The notes: a model not told the origin generated them from the letters alone. Positions 37,319 through 46,760 are shown, counted from the first letter of the stretch. The stretch is 64,000 nucleotides of DNA from Polaromonas sp. JS666 (GCF_000013865.1 NC_007950.1:62001-126000); one strand, 5' to 3'. A program made the numbers and translations.

Positions 37319-37591
37319 GACCTATCTCCCCGCGCTGGTTTCGCGACACGGCCGCGTTTGCATGTTCCCGGTCCGTGCCCGGACAGGAAGTATCGATTGC
37401 ACTTCATGTGAAGCTTTCTAAGTGGTGCTCGCCCAAAAGGGTGAGGAGGAATCAGTCACTGGGTGACTGGTCTGGCTGGCGCGCCCAGCTGGCGTAAGGA
37501 TTGCTCCGAAGTCGTCAGTATACGAGGTGGCAAAGCGGCTTGCAACGTGACGCGGCGGCGCCGGCGTCGTGACTGGGCAAGCAGAAATGAC

Positions 37592-37619
37592 AACGCCCAC
37601 CGTTTGACTGGTGGGCGTT
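37592..37619. terminator. Hairpin terminator downstream of the 55-residue gene
   Basis: Stem AACGCCCACC/GGTGGGCGTT with an eight-base loop. The T-run is weak on both sides (GTCATTT on minus, GGGGTTT on plus). It lies just downstream of the minus-strand gene ending at 37647. The 270 bases between it and the DndC-like start (37319-37591) hold no gene I can support. Confidence 0.65.
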
Positions 37620-37646
37620 GGGGTTTCCAGGTGACTGGAATTGCGG

Positions 37647-37814
37647 CTAGAAGCCTTCGTCGTTGAGAAACCTGCTGCGTGCCAGGTTCTTCTCATGCAG
37701 TTTGCGGGTCTCTTTCTTCATAAACGGTATCGCGCACAGTGCCAGCAGAATGCCGAGCACCATAATCACGTTGACCGCAATGATGAGGGGATTGTCCACG
37801 TTGAAATTTCCCAT
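37647..37814 (-). CDS. Small single-span membrane protein (55 residues)
   Basis: A short frame beginning MGNFNVDNPLIIAVNVIMVL with ATG at 37814 and AAGG five bases before it. Residues 9-32 form one hydrophobic helix (LIIAVNVIMVLGILLALCAI), followed by a basic tail (MKKETRKLHEKNLARSR) that should face the cytoplasm. It lies directly downstream of another membrane protein gene and ends before a hairpin terminator. Function unknown. Confidence 0.6.
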   Translation of the reverse strand: MGNFNVDNPLIIAVNVIMVLGILLALCAIPFMKKETRKLHEKNLARSRFLNDEGF

Positions 37815-37838
37815 AACCTTGATGCCTTGATTGTATGG

Positions 37839-38276
37839 CTACAGCGCAAGCTTTTCAACTTGCGTTGTCACTCCAACTTTGGAGGCAGTCTTGGAAAGTT
37901 CGTCGCGGAGGATTGACCGGACCATGCCAGCCATCTTCCTGAACCTTACCTTTTCAATTTGCTCCTCTTCACGCTCCAGCTCCTCGAGCTGGCTGGCCAG
38001 CGCGAAGGTGAAACTATGCAAGGACACAAACCAAAGCACTGCGACAGCGTACATCGCAGATGAGCCATGGTTGTAACCAAGGACACCTCCGATCGCGGTG
38101 CCGTAGAAGGACGAATGTGAAATGATTTCTTTCAACCATTCGAGTTTCTGCGGAGACGCATAGAGCCTCTGAAAGGCTCTGCTGATTGCTGGGACTACCT
38201 CAACAACGAATCCCGCAAGCGCGCAAGCGCAGGCGGGGGCTAATGCCGCAAGGTACCCGATGGTTTTTGAGGCCAT
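37839..38276 (-). CDS. Hypothetical inner-membrane protein
   Basis: A 145-residue protein with a perfect AAGGAG site before ATG 38276. Two hydrophobic spans are visible (residues 6-27 and about 70-95), then a charged coiled-coil-like stretch (QLEELEREEEQIEKVRFRKM). I recognise no family. It precedes the 55-residue membrane protein by 24 bases and is probably co-transcribed with it. Confidence 0.6.
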   Translation of the reverse strand: MASKTIGYLAALAPACACALAGFVVEVVPAISRAFQRLYASPQKLEWLKEIISHSSFYGTAIGGVLGYNHGSSAMYAVAVLWFVSLHSFTFALASQLEELEREEEQIEKVRFRKMAGMVRSILRDELSKTASKVGVTTQVEKLAL

Positions 38277-38520
38277 AGATGCTCCTTACGGTGCTGGATG
38301 CGGCGGGCATCTCCGATTACAGCTTGAGCTGTGAATTCACATGCGTAGAAACGCCTTGAGGCTGAATTGATCCAGGCTCAAAGGGTCTGTTGTGGAATTC
38401 TGTGGTTCGCTTGCGCGATGGCGCTTGGCCAGGTGAGAGAGTCTAGGTCTGTTGGACCTATGGGCGGGACTGTTGACGAGTGGCGCCGCACACGACTGCT
38501 GAGGCAGTTGGCCGAATCGT
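38277..38520. other. Intergenic region without a supported gene
   Basis: About 245 bases upstream of the 145-residue membrane protein, bounded on the right by a terminator. It should contain the promoter for the membrane protein pair. I see no other structure. Confidence 0.3.
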
Positions 38521-38524
38521 ATCA

Positions 38525-38551
38525 GAGAAAAGCCGCCCCCGAAGGGACGGC
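38525..38551 (-). terminator. Rho-independent terminator, minus strand
   Basis: On the minus strand GCCGTCCC-TTC-GGGGGCGGC is followed by TTTTCTC. It lies just beyond the stop of the 38557-38979 gene and is a good intrinsic terminator for that operon. Confidence 0.85.
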
Positions 38552-38556
38552 CTGTC

Positions 38557-38979
38557 TTAGATCGCTACTTGAGCAACATCGGCGCAGGCCGAAGGGTGAG
38601 GCGGGCTGCCAGCAAAGACAGCGTCGTCATCGTCCTCTTCCATGAGGGCCAGCAAGTCCATGCTGAGGGTTTCCCAGTCGACCCAATGGCTTTGTATCGC
38701 CGCGGAGCCGTGGGTAGCCGGCGAGAATGCCTTGAGAGCAATGCCTCGCTTGGCACAGACGATGAAGTCGCCAGTTTCGAGTGTCGGCGTGGGGCCTACC
38801 CAATTGACGCCATGCACATAGATCTCGACGCTTGCCAAGTTCTTCTCAATCGCAATGTTGCGCAACGCGCGGAAGTTTTGCAGGCGTGATGTCGTGAGAC
38901 TGAGCTCCGCAGTTGCGGTTGCTGGAGCCCTGGTCGCTTTCCCGGGTTGGCCGGTATAAAAGGTAAATGAGAGTTTCAC
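38557..38979 (-). CDS. Hypothetical protein of the PRTRC-type operon
   Basis: A 140-residue soluble protein starting at GTG 38979 with AAGGA eight bases before it; an ATG at 39012 in the same frame is possible. The sequence begins with beta-type segments (KLSFTFYTGQPGKA, then AELSLTTSRLQNFRALRNIA) and ends in an acidic run (EEDDDDAVF). I recognise no domain. It is the last gene of the operon with PRTRC ParB and protein E. Confidence 0.55.
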   Translation of the reverse strand: MKLSFTFYTGQPGKATRAPATATAELSLTTSRLQNFRALRNIAIEKNLASVEIYVHGVNWVGPTPTLETGDFIVCAKRGIALKAFSPATHGSAAIQSHWVDWETLSMDLLALMEEDDDDAVFAGSPPHPSACADVAQVAI

Positions 38980-39058
38980 TTCAGTTCCTTGATGTCGTAT
39001 GGCTTTCGCCACGTTAGGCTGCTGTTGCAGCTGGAGTTCCCTGATTTCTCAGGATGCT

Positions 39059-39105
39059 TCCCAAAGCCCTGGACGGCTTTGGGAAGCACCTTGTAGGTGC
39101 TTCTT
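39059..39105 (-). terminator. Two tandem hairpins between PRTRC protein E and the next gene
   Basis: CCAAAGCC/GGCTTTGG (about 39060-39083) and AAGCACC/GGTGCTT (about 39085-39103) form adjacent stems. Neither has a strong T-run, so they may act as a partial terminator or an RNA-stability element rather than a full stop. Confidence 0.5.
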
Positions 39106-39114
39106 AGGTTCTCC

Positions 39115-39609
39115 TCAGTCTTTGCTGAAGAGATCCATTCCTGTGGACACAGGAGTCCCGGTTTGAGCGGGAGCCGCCGCCGCTGCCGGAGCAGCCGCAG
39201 GAGCGGACGGGGAGTCGTCGCCGGTTTCGTCGTCGGCCGTGTCATCCGGGTCGGATGCGGTGCCAGCCGCCGCGGAGGCTTTCCCAGCGGTTGGCTTGGC
39301 TGGCTTTCCCTTCAAGGCATTGCTGCCCTTGTCGGCGGAAGTCTTCCGCGCGATCTCCAGGACTGCGGTTGTCGCCTCCACCTGTTCGGCCAACGAAGCT
39401 CGAGCGCAGGCGATCTGCGCCATCGCCTCAGGCAGTTTCGCCTCCAGGTCCTCCACGGTGCCGTGCAGGGTGAATGGCTTGGCCAGCGCTGGGTCGCCGC
39501 CCTCCTTGAGGGTTGGGACGAAGGTCAGGCTGAGCTCGCCGGCGTTGGCCTTCACGAGAATGTTGACCACATTGCATTGCAAGGCCAGTCGTTCGATTGC
39601 TTTGAGCAT
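39115..39609 (-). CDS. PRTRC system protein E
   Basis: A 164-residue protein with the PRTRC protein E pattern: a short beta domain (NILVKANAGELSLTFVPTLK, residues 16-35), the block PALAKPFTLHGTVEDLEAKL and a helix SLAEQVEATTAVLEIARKTS. A long Ala/Pro/Asp-rich disordered tail follows. PRTRC genes cluster on plasmids and integrative elements, but their joint function is unknown. It lies 53 bases downstream of the PRTRC ParB gene. Confidence 0.75.
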   Translation of the reverse strand: MLKAIERLALQCNVVNILVKANAGELSLTFVPTLKEGGDPALAKPFTLHGTVEDLEAKLPEAMAQIACARASLAEQVEATTAVLEIARKTSADKGSNALKGKPAKPTAGKASAAAGTASDPDDTADDETGDDSPSAPAAAPAAAAAPAQTGTPVSTGMDLFSKD

Positions 39610-39662
39610 GTTTTTTCCAAAGTTTGCGGCGGTCGAGGTTTGATCCCCGAACGCAGCTGGAT

Positions 39663-41372
39663 TTACTGATAGGCCAACTGGCCAGGAACAACGTGAAAGT
39701 TGAAGTCCTTGACAGAAAGCAAGCTTTTGATGGCGTCGTCTTTCTTGCCCAGCATGAGCTTGCCGAAGTCCTTGCCGAACGCCGTTTCAAGACCGACCTC
39801 CTTGGCGACGGCCGTGATCTCTGACTTGGTGAGAAGCTTGAGATATGCCTCATCGATGGCGAAGGTTTTGGCCAGGTCAACTTCGAAGGCCTTCAGCGCG
39901 TCAGTGACGTGCCGGTTGTCCAGCGAATCGAGCGCCGTGAACGCGATGCTCGCGACAGTTGCGGAGATATGGGCGCCTTCGGCCTTGTTCATGGCTTGAA
40001 TCGCCTCGAACACCGACTTCCCATTCAGGCCTGGCACAGGTGTCAGGTCGATGTCGGAGCTTTGAATCTGCCGTGCAGAGTCTGCGAGGCAGATTGCGAT
40101 AAGCATTTGGATGCTTTTGCGTGCGCCTGTCTGCAGCTCGGTGCGGAGCGCTGTGCGCCACACCTTCTTGCGGAACTCAACCACGCCTGCAGAGACGGCA
40201 GATGCCTTCGCTTTGGTCTTCGGTTTCACCTTGGCGCCCTTCTTGGCGGGCTGTGAACCTTTCTTGGCTGCGGAGCTGTCGGCGGAGGATGCCTCTGCCG
40301 CTTCGGCAGCAGCTGCGGCCGTAGCCTTGGAGTGCTTCGCTACCATTCGCGTATTGCAACCTGTGTCAAAGCACTGCTGCTCGTACACCTTGCCTTCCTT
40401 GCCAGGAATCGCGCTGACAGCTGCGCCGAAATTCGCGCAACCCAAACAGGCCTTACCCTGATCCTCGCCGACGCCCTTGGGGCCTTCAACAACCAGTTTG
40501 ATCACGGAGTAGTTGTCGCCCTCGCGGACGATTTCCACTCGCGGATAGTTCTCAGCCAAGGACGCCTTCGTCTCAAGGAGGATGACTTCGGTCTTTGCTG
40601 TGAAGCATTCACCGTTGGTGCAGTTGCCCGAGTCGATTGCCTCGCTGAACATTGCGCGCTGCGTGTCCGAGTTGTTCGGGCATGCCAGGCATTCCGACTT
40701 GTCGAAACAGGCCGTGGCCAGAGGGCGCGCGATCTTGATCAGGCCTTCCTTGAGTGTTTCCACCGAAGGAACGCTGGGCATCGCGAGCAGCTTGGCTAGC
40801 GCTCCATCCTGCGCAGCCTTTGGGGCCGCGGCGAGAAGCTCGGCGTGCCCGAGCTTGATGACGCGCTTTGTCAACGCGTCCAGTACGTTGTCACTGGCGT
40901 TCATCAGGGCGAGCCTTCGCGCAACAACCTCAGGCTTGAGGCCCATGTGGCGCGCGACTTCGTTTCGGTCGCCGGCAAATTCGGCCAGCAACTTTGCACA
41001 GCCTCGGGCCTCTTCGGCAGCGCTCATGCCTGCTCGGGCGATGTTCTCGACGAGTGCGGCTACGAGGGCTGCGGCTTCGTCCATGTCGTCCATGTCGAAG
41101 ATGTTGGCGGGGATTTCGTAATCCTCACCAAAGGCCAGCTTTGCGGCGTGATAGCGACGCTCGCCGGCGACGAGCTGGTAAAGGCCATCTCCGAGGTCTC
41201 GGAGGATGACTGCGGTCATGACGCCGAGCGCTTTGACAGTCGCGTTGAGCTCGAACTGCTCCTGGTCGTCGAAATGGGTGCGCGGGTTGCTCCCCATCAC
41301 GATGCATGTCAGAGGCACATGCGCGAGCCGACCTTTCTTCACGTCGGAAGGTTTGTCGATGGTTTCCACCAT
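39663..41372 (-). CDS. PRTRC-system ParB-family protein
   Basis: A 569-residue ParB-like protein. ATG 41372 with GGAG before it is preferred to a start 40 residues upstream. The ParB/Srx nuclease-fold domain is near the N-terminus (SNPRTHFDDQEQFELNATVK, then YQLVAGERRYHAAKLA), followed by a helix-turn-helix DNA-binding region (NEVARHMGLKPEVVARRLAL). The middle holds cysteine clusters (CFDKSECLACPNN, CTNGECF, CLGCANF), then a Lys/Ala-rich linker and a helical C-terminus. The cysteines suggest a zinc-binding insert, as in PRTRC ParB proteins. No ParA is encoded nearby. Confidence 0.85.
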   Translation of the reverse strand: MVETIDKPSDVKKGRLAHVPLTCIVMGSNPRTHFDDQEQFELNATVKALGVMTAVILRDLGDGLYQLVAGERRYHAAKLAFGEDYEIPANIFDMDDMDEAAALVAALVENIARAGMSAAEEARGCAKLLAEFAGDRNEVARHMGLKPEVVARRLALMNASDNVLDALTKRVIKLGHAELLAAAPKAAQDGALAKLLAMPSVPSVETLKEGLIKIARPLATACFDKSECLACPNNSDTQRAMFSEAIDSGNCTNGECFTAKTEVILLETKASLAENYPRVEIVREGDNYSVIKLVVEGPKGVGEDQGKACLGCANFGAAVSAIPGKEGKVYEQQCFDTGCNTRMVAKHSKATAAAAAEAAEASSADSSAAKKGSQPAKKGAKVKPKTKAKASAVSAGVVEFRKKVWRTALRTELQTGARKSIQMLIAICLADSARQIQSSDIDLTPVPGLNGKSVFEAIQAMNKAEGAHISATVASIAFTALDSLDNRHVTDALKAFEVDLAKTFAIDEAYLKLLTKSEITAVAKEVGLETAFGKDFGKLMLGKKDDAIKSLLSVKDFNFHVVPGQLAYQ

Positions 41373-41537
41373 AAAAACTCCAAAAGATTTTTCCCTTTCG
41401 GGATAAGTCGCGGTTAAGCGATTCAGACTAGTTGACCGACCAGTTACGGATCTTGCGATGGGCCAAATATACCACTTCGGCTCGATTTTCATAGGCGGAA
41501 ATCAAGAAAATAAGCGCGGGTATGGCGCGAGTTGGGC

Positions 41538-41572
41538 AAAAAAAGCCACCATCCTTTGAGGGATGGTGGCTT
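41538..41572 (-). terminator. Rho-independent terminator of the DUF4942 gene
   Basis: Stem AAGCCACCATCC/GGATGGTGGCTT with a short loop, followed on the minus strand by seven T. It lies about 25 bases after the stop at 41596 and separates the DUF4942 gene from the ParB operon. Confidence 0.9.
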
Positions 41573-41595
41573 GAGTGACATGAGAACGACTGCTT

Positions 41596-42360
41596 CTACG
41601 CTGCGAGCAGGAGGAACTGCCCTGAATCAGTCGGTTCGTGGGCAATTTGACGGATGTCAGACTGCCCTGGTCCGGCTAAAGCCGGGCCACATCGAAGGCC
41701 CTGCTCATCGTGCACGGCGTCAATCGCCGCTTCCATGCGATCCAACTCCGATCCGTCAACGTCCAACCCCTTGACCTCTCGGAGCACCTTCAGGGCCGGC
41801 CGGTCCCACCCGTAGGAGGTCCGGGCGCTCTTTTTATAGAGGTCCATGTAGTCCTTGGTGAAGGCCTCACCCTTGTCGTACTGGGTCTTGAAGTCTTGAT
41901 TCGCCTCAGAAAAATCGCCAGGGATCCAGCGACGGAGACGGCCCACAAACAAGTTGATCTTCTCAACTACCTCTTCGGACTTGGGATAGAAATGAATCGT
42001 CCCTGCGCCTTTGTAGTATCTGAAGTCAAAGAACTTGGTCGCCACGCGGTCACCCGTTAGCACGTTGTTTCGTTTGAAGCCGTCGACGAGCCCGTCGTAG
42101 GCCTCCGTGATCCCATGGAGATAGCCAAAGACCTTGTCGATGTCCGACAGGAAGTGCTCAGACTCATAGTCGAGCGAACCGCCATAAGACGAGACGCTAA
42201 ACCTCGGAATGATGAACCTGGTCTTGCGGATCCGCACACCTATTCGATGTTTTTGGTTTGACTTCCATGAGCGGTAGAACACCACGTTGTCACTGGATCT
42301 CTCGATGATCGTGTCGAAGAGGTCACAAACCATGTCCTGGTAGATCTCGCCCATCGAGGC
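41596..42360 (-). pseudogene. DUF4942 methyltransferase, C-terminal half
   Basis: About 250 native residues: GEIYQDMVCDLFDTII, then SNQKHRIGVRIRKTRFIIPR and KFFDFRYYKGAGTIHFYPKS, the DUF4942 domain. The N-terminal half lies at 45187-46305. The two halves are separated by an IS21-family element with the duplication CATCGAGGC (42352-42360 and 45187-45195). Removing the element restores GVIASMGEIYQDM in one frame. This half has no start of its own apart from one inside the IS end (near 42387), which gives a short chimera. Confidence 0.85.
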
Positions 42361-42654
42361 CCCGATGGCCACCCCAAACTGCTCCACTTATGGCCAGTCA
42401 AACTGCTCCAGGCAGGACGGTCAGATTATGGGGTTTGAAGTGGGTGTTTGGGGATGCTTTTCTGGGTCATTTGCTCCTTTTAAAAATGGTTGGTAGGAGC
42501 CTGTGGAGCTTGTGGTCGAAGGGGTGCGCGGTGGGAAACTCGAAGAGTTGTCCACGGCAAGTGCCCCGGTGCGCGGCACGCGCATCGTCCACAAATCCAC
42601 AGGCTTGCCCCGCAAGTTGGGCTCTCGTGCGGCCTGCTTCTGCTTGTATTGGAT

Positions 42655-43422
42655 TTATGAATCAGTGGGCACTGGCGCTGCAATTCGAGCTGCCGCCTCC
42701 CTGAGGCGATAGCTCTTTCCTTCAAAGTCGAGCATGTTGGAGCGGTGCATGAGGCGGTCCAGGATGGTGCTTCCCATGGTGGTGTCGCCCAGATATTTGC
42801 CCCAGTCCTGGACCACACGATTTGAGGTAACAACAATGGAGCGGCGCAGTTTGTAGCGCTGGTGGACGATCGCCTGAAGCAACTCGGCACTGACTTCGGC
42901 AATGCGCCGGGCCAGAAAGAGATCGTCAAGGACAAGCAAATCCGGCTCGGTGTAGGTGCTCAGAATCTTGGCTTGTTCAGCCTGGGTGGCCAGCCCGAAC
43001 TTCGCAAAGTCGCTGTCAGCCTCGACGTACTTGACGCTGTAGCCCTGCAGGGTTGCCTGGTACGCCACGGCCTTGGCTACGTGACTTTTACCGGTGCCGG
43101 GTTTGCCGATGATCAGGGCGTTGGCGCCCTCGGTGATGAATTTGAGGGTGTGCAACTCGAAGCAAGCCTGCCTGGGAACCTTGGGGTTAAAGCGCCAGTC
43201 AAAGTCAGTCAGGCTCAAGCGTTCATCGAGTCCGGATTGTTTGAACCGGCGCTCTGTTAAACGCGAGCGGCGCCGATCGAGTTCATCCTGGAGCAGGGAG
43301 GCGAAGGTGTCGAGGAACGGCTCCTGGGAGCTTTGGGCCTGCATGACGCGGGTGTTCAAGGTGGTGGCAATGCCAGACAGGCGCAGTTCGCGCAGGGCAC
43401 GTTCAATCTCAGTGAGGGTCAT
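42655..43422 (-). CDS. istB: IS21-family helper ATPase IstB (second element)
   Basis: A 255-residue AAA+ ATPase with Walker A GKPGTGKSH, Walker B LLVLDDLFLARR and sensor SIVVTSNRVVQDW. The preferred start is ATG 43422 (MTLTEIERALRELRL), where family similarity begins. An ATG at 43503, which overlaps the end of istA, would add 27 residues. The frame is intact. Confidence 0.92.
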   Translation of the reverse strand: MTLTEIERALRELRLSGIATTLNTRVMQAQSSQEPFLDTFASLLQDELDRRRSRLTERRFKQSGLDERLSLTDFDWRFNPKVPRQACFELHTLKFITEGANALIIGKPGTGKSHVAKAVAYQATLQGYSVKYVEADSDFAKFGLATQAEQAKILSTYTEPDLLVLDDLFLARRIAEVSAELLQAIVHQRYKLRRSIVVTSNRVVQDWGKYLGDTTMGSTILDRLMHRSNMLDFEGKSYRLREAAARIAAPVPTDS

Positions 43423-43459
43423 GGGAATATCTCTGTCAAAAATGAAGATGAATGGGGGG

Positions 43460-45031
43460 TTATGACTGGGCGCTGCAGCGGGCAAAAAGGTCTGCGTACT
43501 CATCAGGGCTTCGGATGAGGTGGTGCTCCTGAGTCAGGGGCAGTTCGGCCTGGGCGGGGGGAGTTTCTGGCGAAGAATCGATGGCGGCCAGGGCGTCCGC
43601 CACGAGCCGCTCGGTGAGCGCCTTGACGTGCTTGTAGCTGTAAAGGCCATCATTCAGGGCGCGCTCGCATGCGGAGTTGACCAGGCGGTGCGGGTAGGTC
43701 CGGCCCAGGCCCACGATGCCCCAGAGCTTGCGCTGGCCCACACGCCCCTCAATGCCAAAGAGCATCTCGCACAGCCGATGTGCCTGGGGGCCAATGTCCT
43801 TGGCCTGGTTGAGGATGTACAGGGTCTCACGCGATGGGTTGAAGACGCGCTCCTCATTGGGCAGGATCACCGATCCTGGGCGCTGGGCGCGGGGGTGGGT
43901 ACGCAGCAGGGATTTGGACTGGAGGTCACGAATCTCGATGCGGTGCTCGAAGATGCGCACCAGAACAAGGGAGCCAATGGGGGCCGGGCGCGCGGCATAG
44001 CTGCTGTGGTCAACGCGCACGCAGGTGTCGTCGTAGACGGTGCGCTGGGACTCGGTGAAATACTGCATGCCCACGATGGGCAGGGCTTGCAAGTGGGGCT
44101 TCTCTTCTTCGAACATGGCCTGTACTTGGCGGCGCTCACTGCCGTGGATACGGGTGGCGGCCCAGGTCACTTCCCAGTGCTCAAGGAAGTCGTTTTGCTC
44201 TTCGATGGTCTCAAAGCGACGGCCCTTGAGGGCGGTCGCCTGGGTGTGGCCGATGGCGTTCTCGACGGTGCCTTTGCGATTCGGATCTCGTACGCGGGCG
44301 GGGTCACCCACGACGTCGTAGTGCTTGAGCGCGGCGGCGTAGACCGGGTTGAGCTCGGGCTCGTGGATGTCGGGCTTGAGCACGCCTTCCTTCAGGTTGT
44401 CCAGCACCACGTATCTGCAACACCCACCGAAGTAGCGCCATGCCTGCTCATGCAGTCGGGCCCACGTCTCCTGGCTGGACTTCCAGACCACGCGGCGAAA
44501 GCTGCGCCGGGAGTAGCGCAGGGTCGCCACGAACAGGCGGGGTTTACGGTAGCGGGTGGTTCCAAGCACGCGGGTGGGCGCGCCCTCGCCGTAGTCGACC
44601 TGCATCTCCTCGCCGGGCGAAAACTCCAGGCGGTCGAACTGTTCGGGCTCGCGGTAGCGCAGCTTGGCGGTAAAGCGCTTGACGGCGTTGTAGGCACCCT
44701 TGAAGCCGAACTGATCGACCAGGTCCTGGTAGATGGCCATGGCGTTGCGTTTGAGGCGCAACTGGGCCTCGACGTAGTCCCGGTAGGGCTCGCAGATGGA
44801 TGCGCTGGTCAACGGTTCAGGTAATGGAGTCGGTGGCCAGGGTGGAGCAGTTTGAATTGGCGCGCTGGACTGATCACGAGCCGTGTCAGGGTTCTGACTG
44901 TCGAACTGCTTCTTGTAGGCCGGTATCGTGTGGCGCGAAATGCCTGTGGCGCGCTCAATCTGGCGTTGGGTGGACCCGGCTTTAAGCAGGGTCCAAATGG
45001 TGGTTTGCAAATGCAGTTTCAAGACGTTCAC
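43460..45031 (-). CDS. istA: IS21-family transposase IstA (second element)
   Basis: A 523-residue transposase starting at GTG 45031. The N-terminal helix-turn-helix is STQRQIERATGISRHTIPAY. The catalytic core includes PGEEMQVDYGEG (first Asp), RYVVLDNLKEGV (second Asp) and NRKGTVENAIGH (Glu). The C-terminal region (YAARPAPIGSLVLVRIFEHR) matches the usual beta-barrel domain. The frame is intact. Confidence 0.92.
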   Translation of the reverse strand: MNVLKLHLQTTIWTLLKAGSTQRQIERATGISRHTIPAYKKQFDSQNPDTARDQSSAPIQTAPPWPPTPLPEPLTSASICEPYRDYVEAQLRLKRNAMAIYQDLVDQFGFKGAYNAVKRFTAKLRYREPEQFDRLEFSPGEEMQVDYGEGAPTRVLGTTRYRKPRLFVATLRYSRRSFRRVVWKSSQETWARLHEQAWRYFGGCCRYVVLDNLKEGVLKPDIHEPELNPVYAAALKHYDVVGDPARVRDPNRKGTVENAIGHTQATALKGRRFETIEEQNDFLEHWEVTWAATRIHGSERRQVQAMFEEEKPHLQALPIVGMQYFTESQRTVYDDTCVRVDHSSYAARPAPIGSLVLVRIFEHRIEIRDLQSKSLLRTHPRAQRPGSVILPNEERVFNPSRETLYILNQAKDIGPQAHRLCEMLFGIEGRVGQRKLWGIVGLGRTYPHRLVNSACERALNDGLYSYKHVKALTERLVADALAAIDSSPETPPAQAELPLTQEHHLIRSPDEYADLFARCSAQS

Positions 45032-45186
45032 TCCGGTTATCCCCTCAAAGGTGAGGGGGTGAAAGTAACGTCCTGCCAGTGACCTCCGAACTACTGATGC
45101 GCCGAGGTCAGTGCATCACTTTAGGGTGGCCGGGGGTGGAGCAGTTTGACTGGCCATAAGTGGAGCACTTTGAGTGGCCATCGGGG

Positions 45187-46305
45187 CATCGAGGCGATCA
45201 CGCCGGCCAAGAACCCATGCACGTTTGAAATGCTGAATTCGAGATCGTAGATGCTCTGCGACGAGGCCTCAATCTTCTTGCGCGCCTGGTTCGACAGCTT
45301 TTTGGTCAGCAACGAGGAACGAATAATCTGCGCCCACGCCCGCTTCTTCAAATCGGCGTAACGCTTACGGAACTCGTCGTTCGCGGAACTGCGAATTGAT
45401 CCCGTTGACTCCCGGAAATCGTTGCCCACGCCTTTCGCCTGCATGTCTTCCAGAGTAAGCCCAAGGCCGTCTCTGAGATGATTGCAGATTGCGTCGGCCT
45501 CGCTGCCCGTTCGGGCCGCCTCAACCGCTTGCTCGAACCTGTAGAAGGTGTCGTTGATGAAGTTCGTCGGCAACGCCAAGGCGGTCCAGACCTCAGGGTC
45601 GATCTCGGTCCGTCGGCTGTCACCTTTGAGCAGACCCGACAGCAGCGTGTCCATGTCTAGGTATTTCCCGGGCACCTTGTCGAGGTAGATGAGGGCAACT
45701 TCAACCTCTGTCGTTCGCTCGACATCGCTTGCGAACTGGCTCTGCAAGAACTCCACCGTTCCGTGCTTTTCGATCAGTTCGACCAGGCGCCTTCGATCTT
45801 GGGAGTACGGGTTTTTTATCGACTCCGCGTTGATGATCGCGACTATTTCCGCGTCATAGACCAAGTCCCATGCATGCAAGACATGCTTTACGCCGTCCGC
45901 GAACGGAGGGTTCATGATCACACTGCCGACCGTCGCGAGCGACGAGACGTCCAGAAAATCGTAGCCAATCACTTTGACATCAAGTTCCTTGAGGTTCGCG
46001 TGATGCTCGATGTTGATTTCGACGGCTGAAATCTCCAGCACATCGCTAAATTTCTGCCTGGCTCGGTCGCGAAGCCTGAAGCTTCGATGGCGGCCGTGCT
46101 GAACTTCTTCATCGGGCACGGATTCGAGCCAAGGGATTTGGTCGTCGGTAAGCTCCGTGAAGCCTTCTTTGGCATAGCGAATCAAGTTGCCCTTTCCTGC
46201 GCTTGGATCGCACAGGTAGCGAACCGGACGCTTGAATTTTGCCCACATTCGGGCGGCCGTGTGTGCCCCGGTGGGGTAGTACTGATAATTCAGGATGATC
46301 TCCAA
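45187..46305 (-). pseudogene. DUF4942 methyltransferase, N-terminal half
   Basis: About 373 residues with an N6-adenine-type methyltransferase core: DPSAGKGNLIRYA (SAM site), ISAVEINIEHHANLKE and SVIMNPPFADG (the NPPF motif). A helical region follows and the frame is cut at the IS21 end after GFLAGVIASM. The start is TTG at 46305; an ATG at 46333 is in another frame. The C-terminal half is at 41596-42360. As it stands the methyltransferase domain is still complete and could be made as a fragment with an IS-derived tail. Confidence 0.82.
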
Positions 46306-46509
46306 TGAAACTGGAGCCGTTGCCTTTCGGCATATGGCTCTATTGCGAATAACCCGATGTGATCGGGGCTGGCTGAGTTAGACCGTCAGCTGCGGTTGCC
46401 ACTTGCGCGGCGGGAATTCTTTAGCGTACCAGGCGGAACACGAAGTTCAAGGCTGGAAAGTCTTACCTTTGGTAGTGCATGGCCACGCGGCCAAGAAAAA
46501 ACGAATGCG

Positions 46510-46548
46510 GAAAAAAGGAAAGGCGGAGGAACGAGTTCCTCCGCCTTT
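46510..46548 (-). terminator. Rho-independent terminator of the 67-residue gene
   Basis: Stem AAAGGCGGAGGAA/TTCCTCCGCCTTT with a four-base loop, followed on the minus strand by TTCCTTTTTTCC. It lies about nine bases after the stop at 46557. Confidence 0.85.
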
Positions 46549-46556
46549 ATGGGTGA

Positions 46557-46760
46557 TCAATGTGCGGCGCGAGCCGCAGACTGACGGGACCCTACGGTGT
46601 GTCGGACCCACTGGAAAAGAGTGAGTTCGGTCTCGCTGCGAGCGCCTTGTTTACGGGCCTTGCAATGAAACCAGCGAGCTGCGCTGAAGGGAACCCCAGC
46701 AGCAGCCATGGCAGCCGGCGTACAGGCTGGGAGGGGGGCAGTGTTGATTGACTTCGACAT
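46557..46760 (-). CDS. Small hypothetical protein (67 residues)
   Basis: Starts at ATG 46760 with AAAGGAAA six bases before it, which is stronger than the alternative starts further upstream. The sequence has an Ala/Pro-rich start (SINTAPLPACTPAAMAAAGV) and a basic C-terminal half (RWFHCKARKQGARS) with no clear domain. Terminator and ribosome site support a real gene of unknown function. Confidence 0.5.
   Translation of the reverse strand: MSKSINTAPLPACTPAAMAAAGVPFSAARWFHCKARKQGARSETELTLFQWVRHTVGSRQSAARAAH

Larger units (their letters stand above)
42361..45186 (-). mobile_element. IS21-family element inserted in the DUF4942 gene
   Basis: A 2.8-kb element with inverted ends of the form CCCGATGGCCAC and nested copies of GGCCAGTCAAACTGCTCCA near both ends, as usual in IS21. 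A nine-base repeat, CATCGAGGC, flanks it. It carries istA and istB on the minus strand and belongs to a different IS21 subgroup from the copy at 14 kb. About 290 bases at the left (42361-42654) hold the terminal repeats and no gene. Confidence 0.92.

Noticed and set aside
43520..44824. Long plus-strand open frame (434 codons) opposite istA
   Set aside because: It is the antisense of a clear istA gene in GC-rich DNA, with composition typical of shadow frames.
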